Shown here one piece after another: positions 16,376 to 24,347 of a stretch of DNA of 64,000 nt (position 1 is the stretch's first letter; the number at the start of each line of letters is the position of its first letter). Source of the stretch: an uncultured Pelagibacteraceae bacterium (GTDB lineage: Bacteria > Pseudomonadota > Alphaproteobacteria > Pelagibacterales > Pelagibacteraceae); the NCBI GenBank assembly GCA_902522325.1, contig CABYVA010000003.1, positions 1 to 64,000 of the forward strand. The letters are read 5' to 3'. The translations under genes were made by a program, and so were the position numbers. Under the pieces are notes generated by a model that saw only the letters and a program-made list of their open reading frames with translations, made no database searches and had not been told where the DNA came from.

Positions 16376-17242
16376 TCACTGATTTTTATTTAAAAATGTT
16401 TGAAGTAAAATTGAAAAAATTATTATGCCTCCACCAATTAAAACTCCGAATGGTGGAATTTCGTTTATAAAAAGCCAGGCCCAAAGGGGTCCAAAAACTG
16501 ACTCTGTTAGCATCAGGACACCTACCACAGCTGCTGGAGTTGTTTGAGAACCTAAAGTTATAAAAATAAAACCAAATCCTATTTGAAAAAAACCCGCAAG
16601 CGAAGCTAAAATAATATCATGCAAAGAAATTGATATTTTATCAGCAACTAAGAATCCTATAAATGCAGCAAAAACTCCCGCAGTAAATTGAGCGGGAACC
16701 ATGTCTACATTTGGATATTTTCTTACAATTATAACTAATATTGCAAAAGAAATAGGCATTATAAATGCAACTATATTACCTAAAAATTGATCACTAGATT
16801 GAATAGAAAGTGAACTTCCTAATATTAAAAGTACACCACACATTCCTAGGATAATTGAAATCAACGTAACTAAAGTAATTTTTTCTTTTAAAAAAAAATA
16901 ACCTAGACCAGCCAAAAATATTGTTTCTGTTGTAATTATAAAGTTTGTGTTTGCAACTGTTGTTTTATACATAGCAAAAACATAAGCTGCAAAACCAATT
17001 GATAAAAATAAACCTGCTATAAATCCTGGTAATCCTGATACATAAAAAGATTTAAAAAAATTTTTTCTGTAAACTAGAAATAAGTACAAAGCTACAATAA
17101 TTGAAAAGAAAAACTGTCTCCAAAAAAGAATCTGCCAAAGATTAGCTCCTTCAAAAGATTTTACTATGGGGCCTCCAAAACTTAAGCAAACTGCTCCAAG
17201 GAAAATAAGCAGCGGGCCGGGTATTTTTTTCAGAATTGTCAT
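16376..17242 (-). CDS. EamA/DMT-family membrane transporter
   Basis: The 288-residue protein has ten hydrophobic helices in two EamA repeats (GPLLIFLGAVCLSFGGPIVK at the start, TETIFLAGLGYFFLKEK, TESVFGPLWAWLFINEIPP). It overlaps pxpC by 4 bp and lies one base before the FAD gene, so it joins the 5-oxoprolinase genes to the lipid-modification genes. It may carry a substrate or product of the oxoprolinase pathway, but EamA specificity cannot be read from sequence. Confidence 0.9.
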   Translation of the reverse strand: MTILKKIPGPLLIFLGAVCLSFGGPIVKSFEGANLWQILFWRQFFFSIIVALYLFLVYRKNFFKSFYVSGLPGFIAGLFLSIGFAAYVFAMYKTTVANTNFIITTETIFLAGLGYFFLKEKITLVTLISIILGMCGVLLILGSSLSIQSSDQFLGNIVAFIMPISFAILVIIVRKYPNVDMVPAQFTAGVFAAFIGFLVADKISISLHDIILASLAGFFQIGFGFIFITLGSQTTPAAVVGVLMLTESVFGPLWAWLFINEIPPFGVLIGGGIIIFSILLQTFLNKNQ

Positions 17243-18192
17243 TTAATTTCTCTTATATATTTATTAATATTTTTTATATGATCTTTAAAATAATTTTCTG
17301 CGTTAATTAGGCTCACTTCTTCGAATTTTATTTTAGATCCAGGAGGTAGTTGTGCAACTTTGTCAAGATCAGCGCTTATAATTACAGCTATTTTAGGATA
17401 GCCTCCTATAGTTCCATGATCAGAGAACATGATAATAGGTTTTCCATCAGCAGGAACTTGAATAACACCTTTGACTAATCCCTCTGATTTAATATTTGTA
17501 TTCGTGATATTTTCTAATTTTGGTCCTTCCAACCTCATTCCCATTCTATCTGATAAATTAGAAACTGTGTATTCCTCCTTAAAAAAAATATTTAATGCGC
17601 TCTCTGAAAAATAATTATAATTTGTACCTTTTATTACTCTAATTATGTTTTCATTTAAAAAATTATAATCAATTTTTTTCTCTAAAAGTTTTTCAGTTTT
17701 TGATTTATTAATATATATTTTTTGTCTTAGAGAAAATTTTTCTCCATTATTCGGTCCAACCTTCGCTTTAGTGTTAATTGAAAGACTATTCCAAACTTTA
17801 TCTGTTTTAAAACCACCCTGGACTGCAAAATAGCCGAAAACTGAATTTTTAGTAGAAATTATATCAATTTGATCTCCATCTTCTAAAAAATAATTTTTAA
17901 AACATATTCCTTCCTCTGTTGTTGAATTTTTTCTTAAAATATTAAAATTAACATTACCTGTGATAGCTATATTAATATTACCGTTAACTAATTTTAAACA
18001 AGGGCCTTGATATGCAAATTCTAGCACACCTTCATTATAATCATTATTTACTAGAGCATTTGAGATTTGGAATTTACTTTGATCCATTGCTCCACTTACA
18101 GTTATTCCTATATGATAAAGATGAAATCTTCCTTTATCTTGAATTGTAGTATTGATTCCAGGCCTAAGCACTTCTAAATAAACTTCATTCAT
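17239..18192 (-). CDS. pxpC: 5-oxoprolinase subunit PxpC (KipA-like, carboxyltransferase family)
   Basis: The 317-residue protein has the PxpC/KipA signature: LEVLRPGINTTIQDKGR at the N-terminus, then VSGAMDQSKFQISNALVNN and VFGYFAVQGGF. Later come SDRMGMRLEGP, SEGLVKGVIQVPADGKPIIMFSDHG with GGYPKIAVIISADLD, and AQLPPGSKIKF. With PxpB and PxpA it forms the ATP-dependent prokaryotic 5-oxoprolinase that opens 5-oxo-L-proline to glutamate. Alternatively this group could act on a related lactam or cyclic amide, given the allantoin genes next door. It overlaps pxpB by 8 bp. Confidence 0.92.
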   Translation of the reverse strand: MNEVYLEVLRPGINTTIQDKGRFHLYHIGITVSGAMDQSKFQISNALVNNDYNEGVLEFAYQGPCLKLVNGNINIAITGNVNFNILRKNSTTEEGICFKNYFLEDGDQIDIISTKNSVFGYFAVQGGFKTDKVWNSLSINTKAKVGPNNGEKFSLRQKIYINKSKTEKLLEKKIDYNFLNENIIRVIKGTNYNYFSESALNIFFKEEYTVSNLSDRMGMRLEGPKLENITNTNIKSEGLVKGVIQVPADGKPIIMFSDHGTIGGYPKIAVIISADLDKVAQLPPGSKIKFEEVSLINAENYFKDHIKNINKYIREIK

Positions 18193-18871
18193 TCCAATTT
18201 AAATATTCTTGTTTGGTTATTTTATAAAAACTTACCTTATCTCCAGGATTAATTAATAAAGGCTTATCAAAGTTTAGTTTGTTAAAAATATTTTTTGGTG
18301 TATTTCCAATTATATTCCATCCACCTGGACTCTCATAGGTGTAGATGTTGCAAAATTGTTCTGTAATACCAACTGACCCTTTTGGAACTTTTACACGTGG
18401 TGTTTCTAATCTATGAGTTCTTAATTTTTTATCAATATCTCCTAAAAAAGGCATGCCAGCAATGAAACCAGTCATATAACAAAAATATTCTTTATTAAGA
18501 TGTGTTTCTAAAATTTCATTTTCTGAAATGTTTAATTTATTAGATAAAGAAGTTAAATCTAAAGCATATTCTTGGTCACAGCAAATTGGAATTTTTATTT
18601 TTTTTGGATTTTGAATAATATTTTTTTTTATTTTGGAATTTTCTATTATTTGTTTTACTTCATTGTAAGTAATTATTTCTAAATCAAAACTTACGATTAG
18701 TTTGTTATAAGATGGTGTTATGTTTGTAATACCTTTAATTTTATTATTTTTAACTAGTTTTTTTATATGGTTAAAATAACTTACAACGTTTGAATTAATT
18801 TTTTGATTAACGTCTTGGCCAAAATCACAATATATTGATGCGTCACCAAGATTTGATATATTTTTAATCAT
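18185..18871 (-). CDS. pxpB: 5-oxoprolinase subunit PxpB (KipI-like)
   Basis: The 228-residue protein matches the PxpB/KipI family: GDASIYCDFGQ near the start, a central PICCDQEYALDLTSL, YFCYMTGFIAGMPFLGDID, TPRVKVPKGSVGI, and the C-terminal YTYESPGGWNIIGNTP and LLINPGDKVSFYKI. It works with PxpC and PxpA. Its start codon lies 27 bp from the preferred pxpA start on the opposite strand, so the oxoprolinase genes are split into divergent units sharing one very small control region. Confidence 0.92.
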   Translation of the reverse strand: MIKNISNLGDASIYCDFGQDVNQKINSNVVSYFNHIKKLVKNNKIKGITNITPSYNKLIVSFDLEIITYNEVKQIIENSKIKKNIIQNPKKIKIPICCDQEYALDLTSLSNKLNISENEILETHLNKEYFCYMTGFIAGMPFLGDIDKKLRTHRLETPRVKVPKGSVGITEQFCNIYTYESPGGWNIIGNTPKNIFNKLNFDKPLLINPGDKVSFYKITKQEYLNWNE

Positions 18872-18898
18872 GTCATGTTATACTCTAGACTTCGAATT

Positions 18899-19672
18899 AT
18901 GGAAATTAATATCAATTGTGATTTAGGAGAAAAATCAAAATTTCATTCAACCGAGAATGATCCAGATTTATTAAACATTGTTAATTCTGCCAGTGTTGCC
19001 TGTGGATATCATGCTGGTGATGAAGAAACAATGAACAAAGTAATCAAAATATCAAAAAAAAATGCTGTAAGTATTGGCGCCCACCCATCTTTTAATGATC
19101 CTGAAAACTTTGGAAGAAAAAGAATAAATTTAAACTCTTCAGAAATAACTAAACTAATTATTGATCAATACAAAATATTACAAAAAATTGCTCAAGATTA
19201 CGATGAAAATGTTACTCATATCAAGCCTCATGGAGCTTTAAATAATATGGCTTGTGAAGATTTTGATTTAGCTAATACAATTGCAAAAGCAATTAATAGT
19301 ATAGATAAAAATATTATATTTTTAGTACCAACTGGCTCTAAAATGGAAATAGCTGGAAGAAAACTTGATATGAAAATTGCATGTGAAATTTTTGCGGATA
19401 GAAATTATGAAGATGATGGCAATCTAGTTTCAAGATCAAAAAATCATGCATTGATAACAGATCCAGAAATAGCAAAAAAACATGTTTTAAGAATGTTTAA
19501 AAATCAATCTATAAACTGTTATTCTGGAAAACAAATACCTTGTAAGATTGATTCTGTATGCATACATGGTGATAATGAGAGTTCACTTGCTACAGCAAAA
19601 GCTATAAAAGAAAATTTAATAAATAATGGACTTGAACTTAAAGCATTAAATAAAATGAAAAAATTTATATAA
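18899..19672 (+). CDS. pxpA: 5-oxoprolinase subunit PxpA (LamB/YcsF family)
   Basis: The LamB/YcsF fold is clear: ININCDLGE directly after the start, SASVACGYHAGDEETM, VSIGAHPSFNDPENFGRK, VTHIKPHGALNNMACED, ACEIFADRNYEDDGNLVSR, and SVCIHGDNESS at the end. I chose the ATG at 18899 (257 residues) because family members begin with this MxININCDLGE segment. An earlier in-frame ATG at 18875 adds eight atypical residues and would leave only 3 bp to pxpB. The stop is followed two bases later by puuE, linking oxoprolinase to the allantoin genes. Confidence 0.92.
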   Translation: MEININCDLGEKSKFHSTENDPDLLNIVNSASVACGYHAGDEETMNKVIKISKKNAVSIGAHPSFNDPENFGRKRINLNSSEITKLIIDQYKILQKIAQDYDENVTHIKPHGALNNMACEDFDLANTIAKAINSIDKNIIFLVPTGSKMEIAGRKLDMKIACEIFADRNYEDDGNLVSRSKNHALITDPEIAKKHVLRMFKNQSINCYSGKQIPCKIDSVCIHGDNESSLATAKAIKENLINNGLELKALNKMKKFI

Positions 19673-19674
19673 TT

Positions 19675-20580
19675 ATGTCAAAAAAATATCCTAGAAACAT
19701 GATTGGTTATGGATCAAACGAAATTAAGGTTAATTGGCCAAATAACGCTCGATTAGCTTTACAAATAGTCTTAAATTATGAAGAGGGCGCTGAGAATTCT
19801 GTTCTGCATGGAGATAAATACTCTGAAACTTTTTTATCTGAAATAATAGGAGCTCAACCTATTAAAGGCCGACATATTAATATGGAGTCCTTTTATGAGT
19901 ATGGTTCAAGAAGAGGATTTTGGAGATTGCATAAATTATTTGCTGAAAAAAAAATTCCTGTGACAATTTTTGGTGTAGCGATGGCCCTAGAAAGAAATCC
20001 AGAGGTTTGTAAAGCAATAATGAGTGGTAATTACGAAGTCGCTTCACATGGGTGGAGATGGATTGATTACCAAAATGTAAAAAAATCAGTTGAAAAAAAA
20101 CATATGCAGCTTTCAATAAAAACTATTAAAAAAATATTTGGCTCACGTCCTTTAGGTTGGTACACAGGAAGATGTAGTCCCAATACTAGAGACTTAGTTT
20201 TCGAAGAAGGAGGGTTTTTATATGATAGTGATTCCTACAGTGATGATTTGCCGTATTGGGAGTATAGAAAAAATAAAAAACAATTAATCATACCTTATAC
20301 TTTAGATAATAATGATATGCGCTTTGCAACTAATCAAGGATTTAACAGTGGAGATCAATTTTATACCTATTTAAAAGATAGTTTTGATGCTCTTTATGAA
20401 GAAGGAAAAACTAATCCTAAGATGATGTCTGTTGGTTTGCATTGTAGATTAATTGGAAGACCTGGTAGGATTCAATCGTTAAAAAAATTTTTAGACTATG
20501 TTCTAAAACATAAGGATATATGGATTTGTAAAAGAATAGATATAGCTAAACATTGGATTAAAAACCATTCCGATATATAA
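19675..20580 (+). CDS. puuE: Allantoinase PuuE (polysaccharide-deacetylase-type)
   Basis: The 301-residue protein matches PuuE, the metal-independent allantoinase of the polysaccharide deacetylase family, which opens allantoin to allantoate. Typical segments are YPRNMIGYGSNEI, LNYEEGAENSVLHGD, ESFYEYGSRRGFWRL, EVASHGWRWIDY, GWYTGRCSPNTRDLV, GGFLYDSDSYSDDLPYW, YTLDNNDMRFA and the C-terminal MMSVGLHCRLIGRPGR. It begins two bases after pxpA and is followed eight bases later by allantoicase, so the three-step route from allantoin to glyoxylate is complete in order. Confidence 0.93.
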   Translation: MSKKYPRNMIGYGSNEIKVNWPNNARLALQIVLNYEEGAENSVLHGDKYSETFLSEIIGAQPIKGRHINMESFYEYGSRRGFWRLHKLFAEKKIPVTIFGVAMALERNPEVCKAIMSGNYEVASHGWRWIDYQNVKKSVEKKHMQLSIKTIKKIFGSRPLGWYTGRCSPNTRDLVFEEGGFLYDSDSYSDDLPYWEYRKNKKQLIIPYTLDNNDMRFATNQGFNSGDQFYTYLKDSFDALYEEGKTNPKMMSVGLHCRLIGRPGRIQSLKKFLDYVLKHKDIWICKRIDIAKHWIKNHSDI

Positions 20581-20588
20581 AAATTCAA

Positions 20589-21578
20589 ATGAATAATAAA
20601 AAAAATATTTTTTTAAATGGTTTAATTGATCTTGCGCAATCAAGACTTGGGACAAAAATTGTATATAAAACTGATGAATTTTTTGCACCGGCAAAAAGAA
20701 TAATCAATCCTTGGCCCCCAGTATTCAAGGAAGGAGTTTTTGACAAAAATGGTAAATGGATGGATGGATGGGAAACGCGAAGAAAAAGAAATAAAGGTCA
20801 TGATTATCTAATTTTAAAACTTGGCAAACCAGGAAGAATATACAAGGTGGATGTGGATACTTCTTATTTTAATGGAAACCAACCTTCAAAAGTTTCTTTG
20901 GAAGCAACCTTCAGTAAAAAAAAAATACCAGATAAAAGTTGTAAATGGATTACAATTTTGAAAAAAAAACCTACTAAAGCTAATAGACATCATTTTTTTA
21001 ATATAAAAAATAAATCTATATTCACTCATGTTAAACTAAACATTTTCCCGGACGGAGGGGTTGCTAGACTAAGAATTTATGGCTCAATGAATGTTAAAAA
21101 AAATTTCGATAAAATTACTAATTTAACTTCAGTTTTAAATGGAGCTAAACCAATAGCTTGCAATAATGAACATTTTGGAAGAGCAGAAAATATTCTTGCT
21201 CCTGGAAAGGGAAAAAATATGGGAGATGGATGGGAAACAAGAAGAAGCAGAGGTAAAAATTTTGATTGGCTAATAATCAAATGTGCTGCTCCTGGAAAAA
21301 TAAATAAAATTCAAATTGACACACATCATTTTAAGGGAAATTTTCCAGATAAATGCTCTTTGCAAGGAGCATATATACCTGAAAAAAATTCTGGAAAATC
21401 TATAGTAAACAAATCAAAAAAATGGAAATTTTTACTAAATAAAGTAAAGCTTTATGCTAATAAAAAACATAATTTCCAAAATAAAATAATGAAAAATAAA
21501 AAAATAAATTACATTAGAATTAATATTTTTCCTGATGGTGGAATTTCTAGAATTAGAGCTTTTGGAAAGGTTGAATAG
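20589..21578 (+). CDS. alc: Allantoicase
   Basis: The 329-residue protein consists of two homologous halves, as in all allantoicases. DGWETRRKR (from Asp59) plus DYLILKLGKPG and VDTSYFNGN in the first half are repeated as DGWETRRSR (around residue 214), DWLIIKCAAPG and IDTHHFKGN in the second. Both halves end with a FPDGG motif. The enzyme hydrolyses allantoate to ureidoglycolate and urea. Its TAG stop shares a base with the GTG start of allA, indicating translational coupling. The N-terminal LNGLIDLAQSRLG is standard. Confidence 0.94.
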   Translation: MNNKKNIFLNGLIDLAQSRLGTKIVYKTDEFFAPAKRIINPWPPVFKEGVFDKNGKWMDGWETRRKRNKGHDYLILKLGKPGRIYKVDVDTSYFNGNQPSKVSLEATFSKKKIPDKSCKWITILKKKPTKANRHHFFNIKNKSIFTHVKLNIFPDGGVARLRIYGSMNVKKNFDKITNLTSVLNGAKPIACNNEHFGRAENILAPGKGKNMGDGWETRRSRGKNFDWLIIKCAAPGKINKIQIDTHHFKGNFPDKCSLQGAYIPEKNSGKSIVNKSKKWKFLLNKVKLYANKKHNFQNKIMKNKKINYIRINIFPDGGISRIRAFGKVE

Positions 21579-22084
21579 TGAAAAAAATTATAATCCCAAA
21601 ACCTATAAATAAGTCTAATTTTTCTGAGTTTGGAGAAGTGATTACCACAAAGGATATTAAACCCCTTAAAATAAACAATGGTTATGCAGAAAGATTTGAT
21701 GGTATTGCAAATTTAGACACGAAAATAAATGATGGTGAGACTACGATTTCGATATTTTCTGCTTTAAAAAGAAATTTTCCAATGCGAATTGATATGATGG
21801 AAAAGCATCCAATGGGAAGTCAAGCCTTTATCCCAATGAAAGAAACTACTTTTTTGACATTTGTAGCACCCAAAGGTGACAAACCCTTAATTGAAAAAAT
21901 TCAATCTTTCATTGTTGCCCCAGGAATTGGAATCAATTACAAAGCTGGTGTATGGCATTTCCCTTTAATATCAACTGAGGATATGAATTTTTTAGTTGTA
22001 GACAGAAAAGGATCTGGAGAAAATTTAGTTATAGAAGATTTAAATAAATATGAATTAATACTTGATTATAAACCCGCCGTATAA
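21578..22084 (+). CDS. allA: Ureidoglycolate lyase AllA
   Basis: The 168-residue protein is of the ureidoglycolate lyase family, which splits ureidoglycolate into glyoxylate and urea. Motifs seen are NNGYAERFDGIANLD, SIFSALKRNFPMRIDMMEKHPMGSQAFIP, FVAPKGDKP, APGIGINYKAGVWHFPL and FLVVDRKGSGENL. It starts with GTG at 21578, one base inside the allantoicase stop. Its stop codon lies inside the terminator hairpin. No urease is visible here, so the urea fate is open. Confidence 0.94.
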   Translation: MKKIIIPKPINKSNFSEFGEVITTKDIKPLKINNGYAERFDGIANLDTKINDGETTISIFSALKRNFPMRIDMMEKHPMGSQAFIPMKETTFLTFVAPKGDKPLIEKIQSFIVAPGIGINYKAGVWHFPLISTEDMNFLVVDRKGSGENLVIEDLNKYELILDYKPAV

Positions 22085-22097
22085 CTACGACGGGTTT
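22070..22097. terminator. Convergent terminator between allA and the NCS1 permease
   Basis: An inverted repeat with 11-bp arms and one mismatch (22070-22080 with 22087-22097) has a GC-rich core CCCG/CGGG and loop ATAACT. It overlaps the allA stop codon. It lies between convergent genes and could serve both, although neither side has a long T-run. Confidence 0.6.
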
Positions 22098-22110
22098 AAT
22101 ATAGTTTAAT

Positions 22111-23562
22111 TTATTTTTTATTAGATATTGCTAAGTGAACGATTGCGCCTAAAGCAGCACCAATCATCCAAGAATATCCTCCTCCGCCACCTAAGTTAGC
22201 GAAGAAATCACCTAGAGCACCAGGTAAAATATTTGGCCAAACAGATCCAACGGCGATGTAACCTGATAAGATCCAAGCTATCATTCCTTTTTGGTTAAAG
22301 CCTCCGTTGTAATGATATTTACCATTTGGTCTATCAGTAAATAAATCATCAACTTTAAGCTTCTGTTGTTTGATAATATAATAATCAGTTATCATAATAC
22401 CAAATACTGGCGCTAATATTGCTCCTAAAGTATTTACAAAAGGAAACATTCCCATTTGTGTGATTACAGAAACCCATAGACCACCAACGATAAAACCACA
22501 GATCGCAGTAATTAGTCCACCAGTTCTGAAATTTATTTTACTAGGAATTAAATTAGCTAAGTCATATGCAGGAGGTATAAAGTTAGCAACCATATTTATA
22601 CCAACCGTTGCTGCAAAGAATGCAAATGCTGCAATGATTGTTAATAATACGTTATCAACTTTAGCTACCATGTCTGTTGGTTGAGCCACGTACTCACCAA
22701 ATACAGCAATAGTTCCTCCAGTAATCATCAATGTAATGAATGAGAAGAAGATTACGTTTCCTACAAGACCCCATAGGTTACCTTTTTTCATTTCATTTTC
22801 ATTTTTGACAAATCTAGCAAAGTCACCAAAGTTAATTACTACTGCAGCAAAATATCCTACCATAATTGAAAACACTGCTAAGAAAGCTCCAAAATCACCT
22901 AAGCCTTCAAAACCACCTGAACGTGTTCCTCCAGAAAATATATTTCCAACTTCTGATAAAAGTCCTCCCCCTGCTTTTGCCCAGATTGCTATCATTAGTA
23001 CTAACATAACAACATAAACTGCTGGACCAGCAAAGTTTAAGAATCTTCTAATTAAATCAACACCTTGCCAGAACAAATAAATTTGGAATACTGAAACAAA
23101 TATGAATGATATCCACATAGTAGAACTCATTCCTAAAAATTCACCACCAGTACTTGCTCCAAATAAGGTTGTTAAAAGTAATGCTACAGCTGTTGAAGCT
23201 GCATAAGTTTGTGCCCCATACCAGAACATAGCGACAAGTCCTCTGGCCATTGCTGGAAAGTTTGCTCCAAATACGCCCATACTAACTCGTGCAAAAACTG
23301 GATAAGGAATTCCATGTTTAACACTTGGTTTTCCAGATAAATTAACTAGCCACATAATAAAAAATCCTGCAAGAATTAATGCAAGAAAAACTGACCAGCC
23401 GTTTAATCCAGAAGCCAAAAATAGTGATGCTGCCAAAGTATATCCAAATAAACTTTGAACATCATTTGCCCATACGTTAAAGATTTCAAACCAACCCCAG
23501 TTTTTCTTATTACTTGGAGTAGGAGCTAAATCTGAATTGTAGAGCTTTTTTGATCTACTCAT
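22111..23562 (-). CDS. NCS1-family nucleobase/allantoin:cation symporter
   Basis: The protein has about twelve hydrophobic helices and NCS1 family marks: NKKNWGWFEIFNVWANDVQSL at the N-terminus, GVFGANFPAMARGLVAMFWYG, GVDLIRRFLNFAGPAVYVVM, NFGDFARF, and FVNTLGAILAPVFGIMITDYY. NCS1 permeases import purines, pyrimidines, allantoin or hydantoins. The convergent allantoin operon suggests allantoin or a purine as substrate (inference). I chose the ATG at 23562 (483 residues). A strong AAGGGAG site at 23571-23577 lies 8 bases before it, but inside the coding region of the longer ATG at 23580. Confidence 0.92.
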   Translation of the reverse strand: MSRSKKLYNSDLAPTPSNKKNWGWFEIFNVWANDVQSLFGYTLAASLFLASGLNGWSVFLALILAGFFIMWLVNLSGKPSVKHGIPYPVFARVSMGVFGANFPAMARGLVAMFWYGAQTYAASTAVALLLTTLFGASTGGEFLGMSSTMWISFIFVSVFQIYLFWQGVDLIRRFLNFAGPAVYVVMLVLMIAIWAKAGGGLLSEVGNIFSGGTRSGGFEGLGDFGAFLAVFSIMVGYFAAVVINFGDFARFVKNENEMKKGNLWGLVGNVIFFSFITLMITGGTIAVFGEYVAQPTDMVAKVDNVLLTIIAAFAFFAATVGINMVANFIPPAYDLANLIPSKINFRTGGLITAICGFIVGGLWVSVITQMGMFPFVNTLGAILAPVFGIMITDYYIIKQQKLKVDDLFTDRPNGKYHYNGGFNQKGMIAWILSGYIAVGSVWPNILPGALGDFFANLGGGGGYSWMIGAALGAIVHLAISNKK

Positions 23563-23735
23563 AAAAGTATCTCCCTTCATGTTACTTTCAATTTAATGTT
23601 GGACGCTATGATGATTTAAAGGGTAGGTAAAGAGTATTTTTATAAATTCAAAAAAACATGCATTATACAACAAATTAAAACCCCATAATGGTCGCTTATT
23701 GAATTATTTTCAAAATTTAATAGAATGATTCTAAA
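23563..23735. promoter_or_regulatory. Divergent control region with possible SD-sequestering leader for the NCS1 gene
   Basis: This is one of the larger gene-free gaps in the window. On the minus strand a TATAAT box lies at 23667-23662, which would give a leader of about 90 bases. In that leader a CCCUU run (about 23620) can pair with the AAGGG of the NCS1 ribosome-binding site, a possible on/off hairpin. I do not recognise a known riboswitch here. The terC-like gene on the plus strand begins with TTG at the other end. Confidence 0.35.
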
Positions 23736-24347
23736 TTGATAGAACAACTCATCATATTAGTTCAAATTATATTTATAGATATAATTTTAGCAGCAGATAA
23801 TGCAATTATCATTGGTCTGATAGCTGCAAGCTTTGTTCCAAAAAATAGAAAAAAAATTATTTTATGGGGAGTTGCAGGGGCATTAGTTTTTAAAGTTATT
23901 TTTGCTATTTTTGCAACATATCTATTTAAATTTTATTGGATTAAAGTTCTTGGTGGAATACTTTTAATTTGGATCGTTAATGATTTAAGGAAAGATTTAT
24001 TTGAAATAAAAAAAATTAAATCTCCAACAAAAAAATCTAAAGAACCATCATATATACAAAGTGTTTATAAGGTTTTATTTGCAGATATAACTATTAGTTT
24101 TGATAATGTGATTGGAGTAGTAGGTGCTGCTAAAGGATATTTTGGATTTATGATTTTTGGATTAGTTCTCTCAGTGGTTCTAACTGGAGCAGGTGCAACT
24201 TATTTAGCAAACTATATCCAAAAACATTTATGGATAGCTTATATTGGCCTAGCCTTTATTTTTTTAGTTGCCATTCAACTTATAATTAGTGGTCTAGCTG
24301 ATTTTGGAATGATAAATATCAACGAAAATTTTTTACAATACTTTTAG
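23736..24347 (+). CDS. TerC/YjbE family integral membrane protein
   Basis: The 203-residue protein has six to seven hydrophobic helices. Two acidic intramembrane repeats, DIILAADNAI near the start and DITISFDNVIG in the middle, typify the TerC family. Family members are linked to metal-ion (Mn) export and protein metallation at the membrane. An upstream TAG limits the frame to the TTG start at 23736, since no ATG is available before the conserved first helix. It converges with panB with a 4-bp overlap. The transported ion is not known. Confidence 0.88.
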   Translation: MIEQLIILVQIIFIDIILAADNAIIIGLIAASFVPKNRKKIILWGVAGALVFKVIFAIFATYLFKFYWIKVLGGILLIWIVNDLRKDLFEIKKIKSPTKKSKEPSYIQSVYKVLFADITISFDNVIGVVGAAKGYFGFMIFGLVLSVVLTGAGATYLANYIQKHLWIAYIGLAFIFLVAIQLIISGLADFGMININENFLQYF

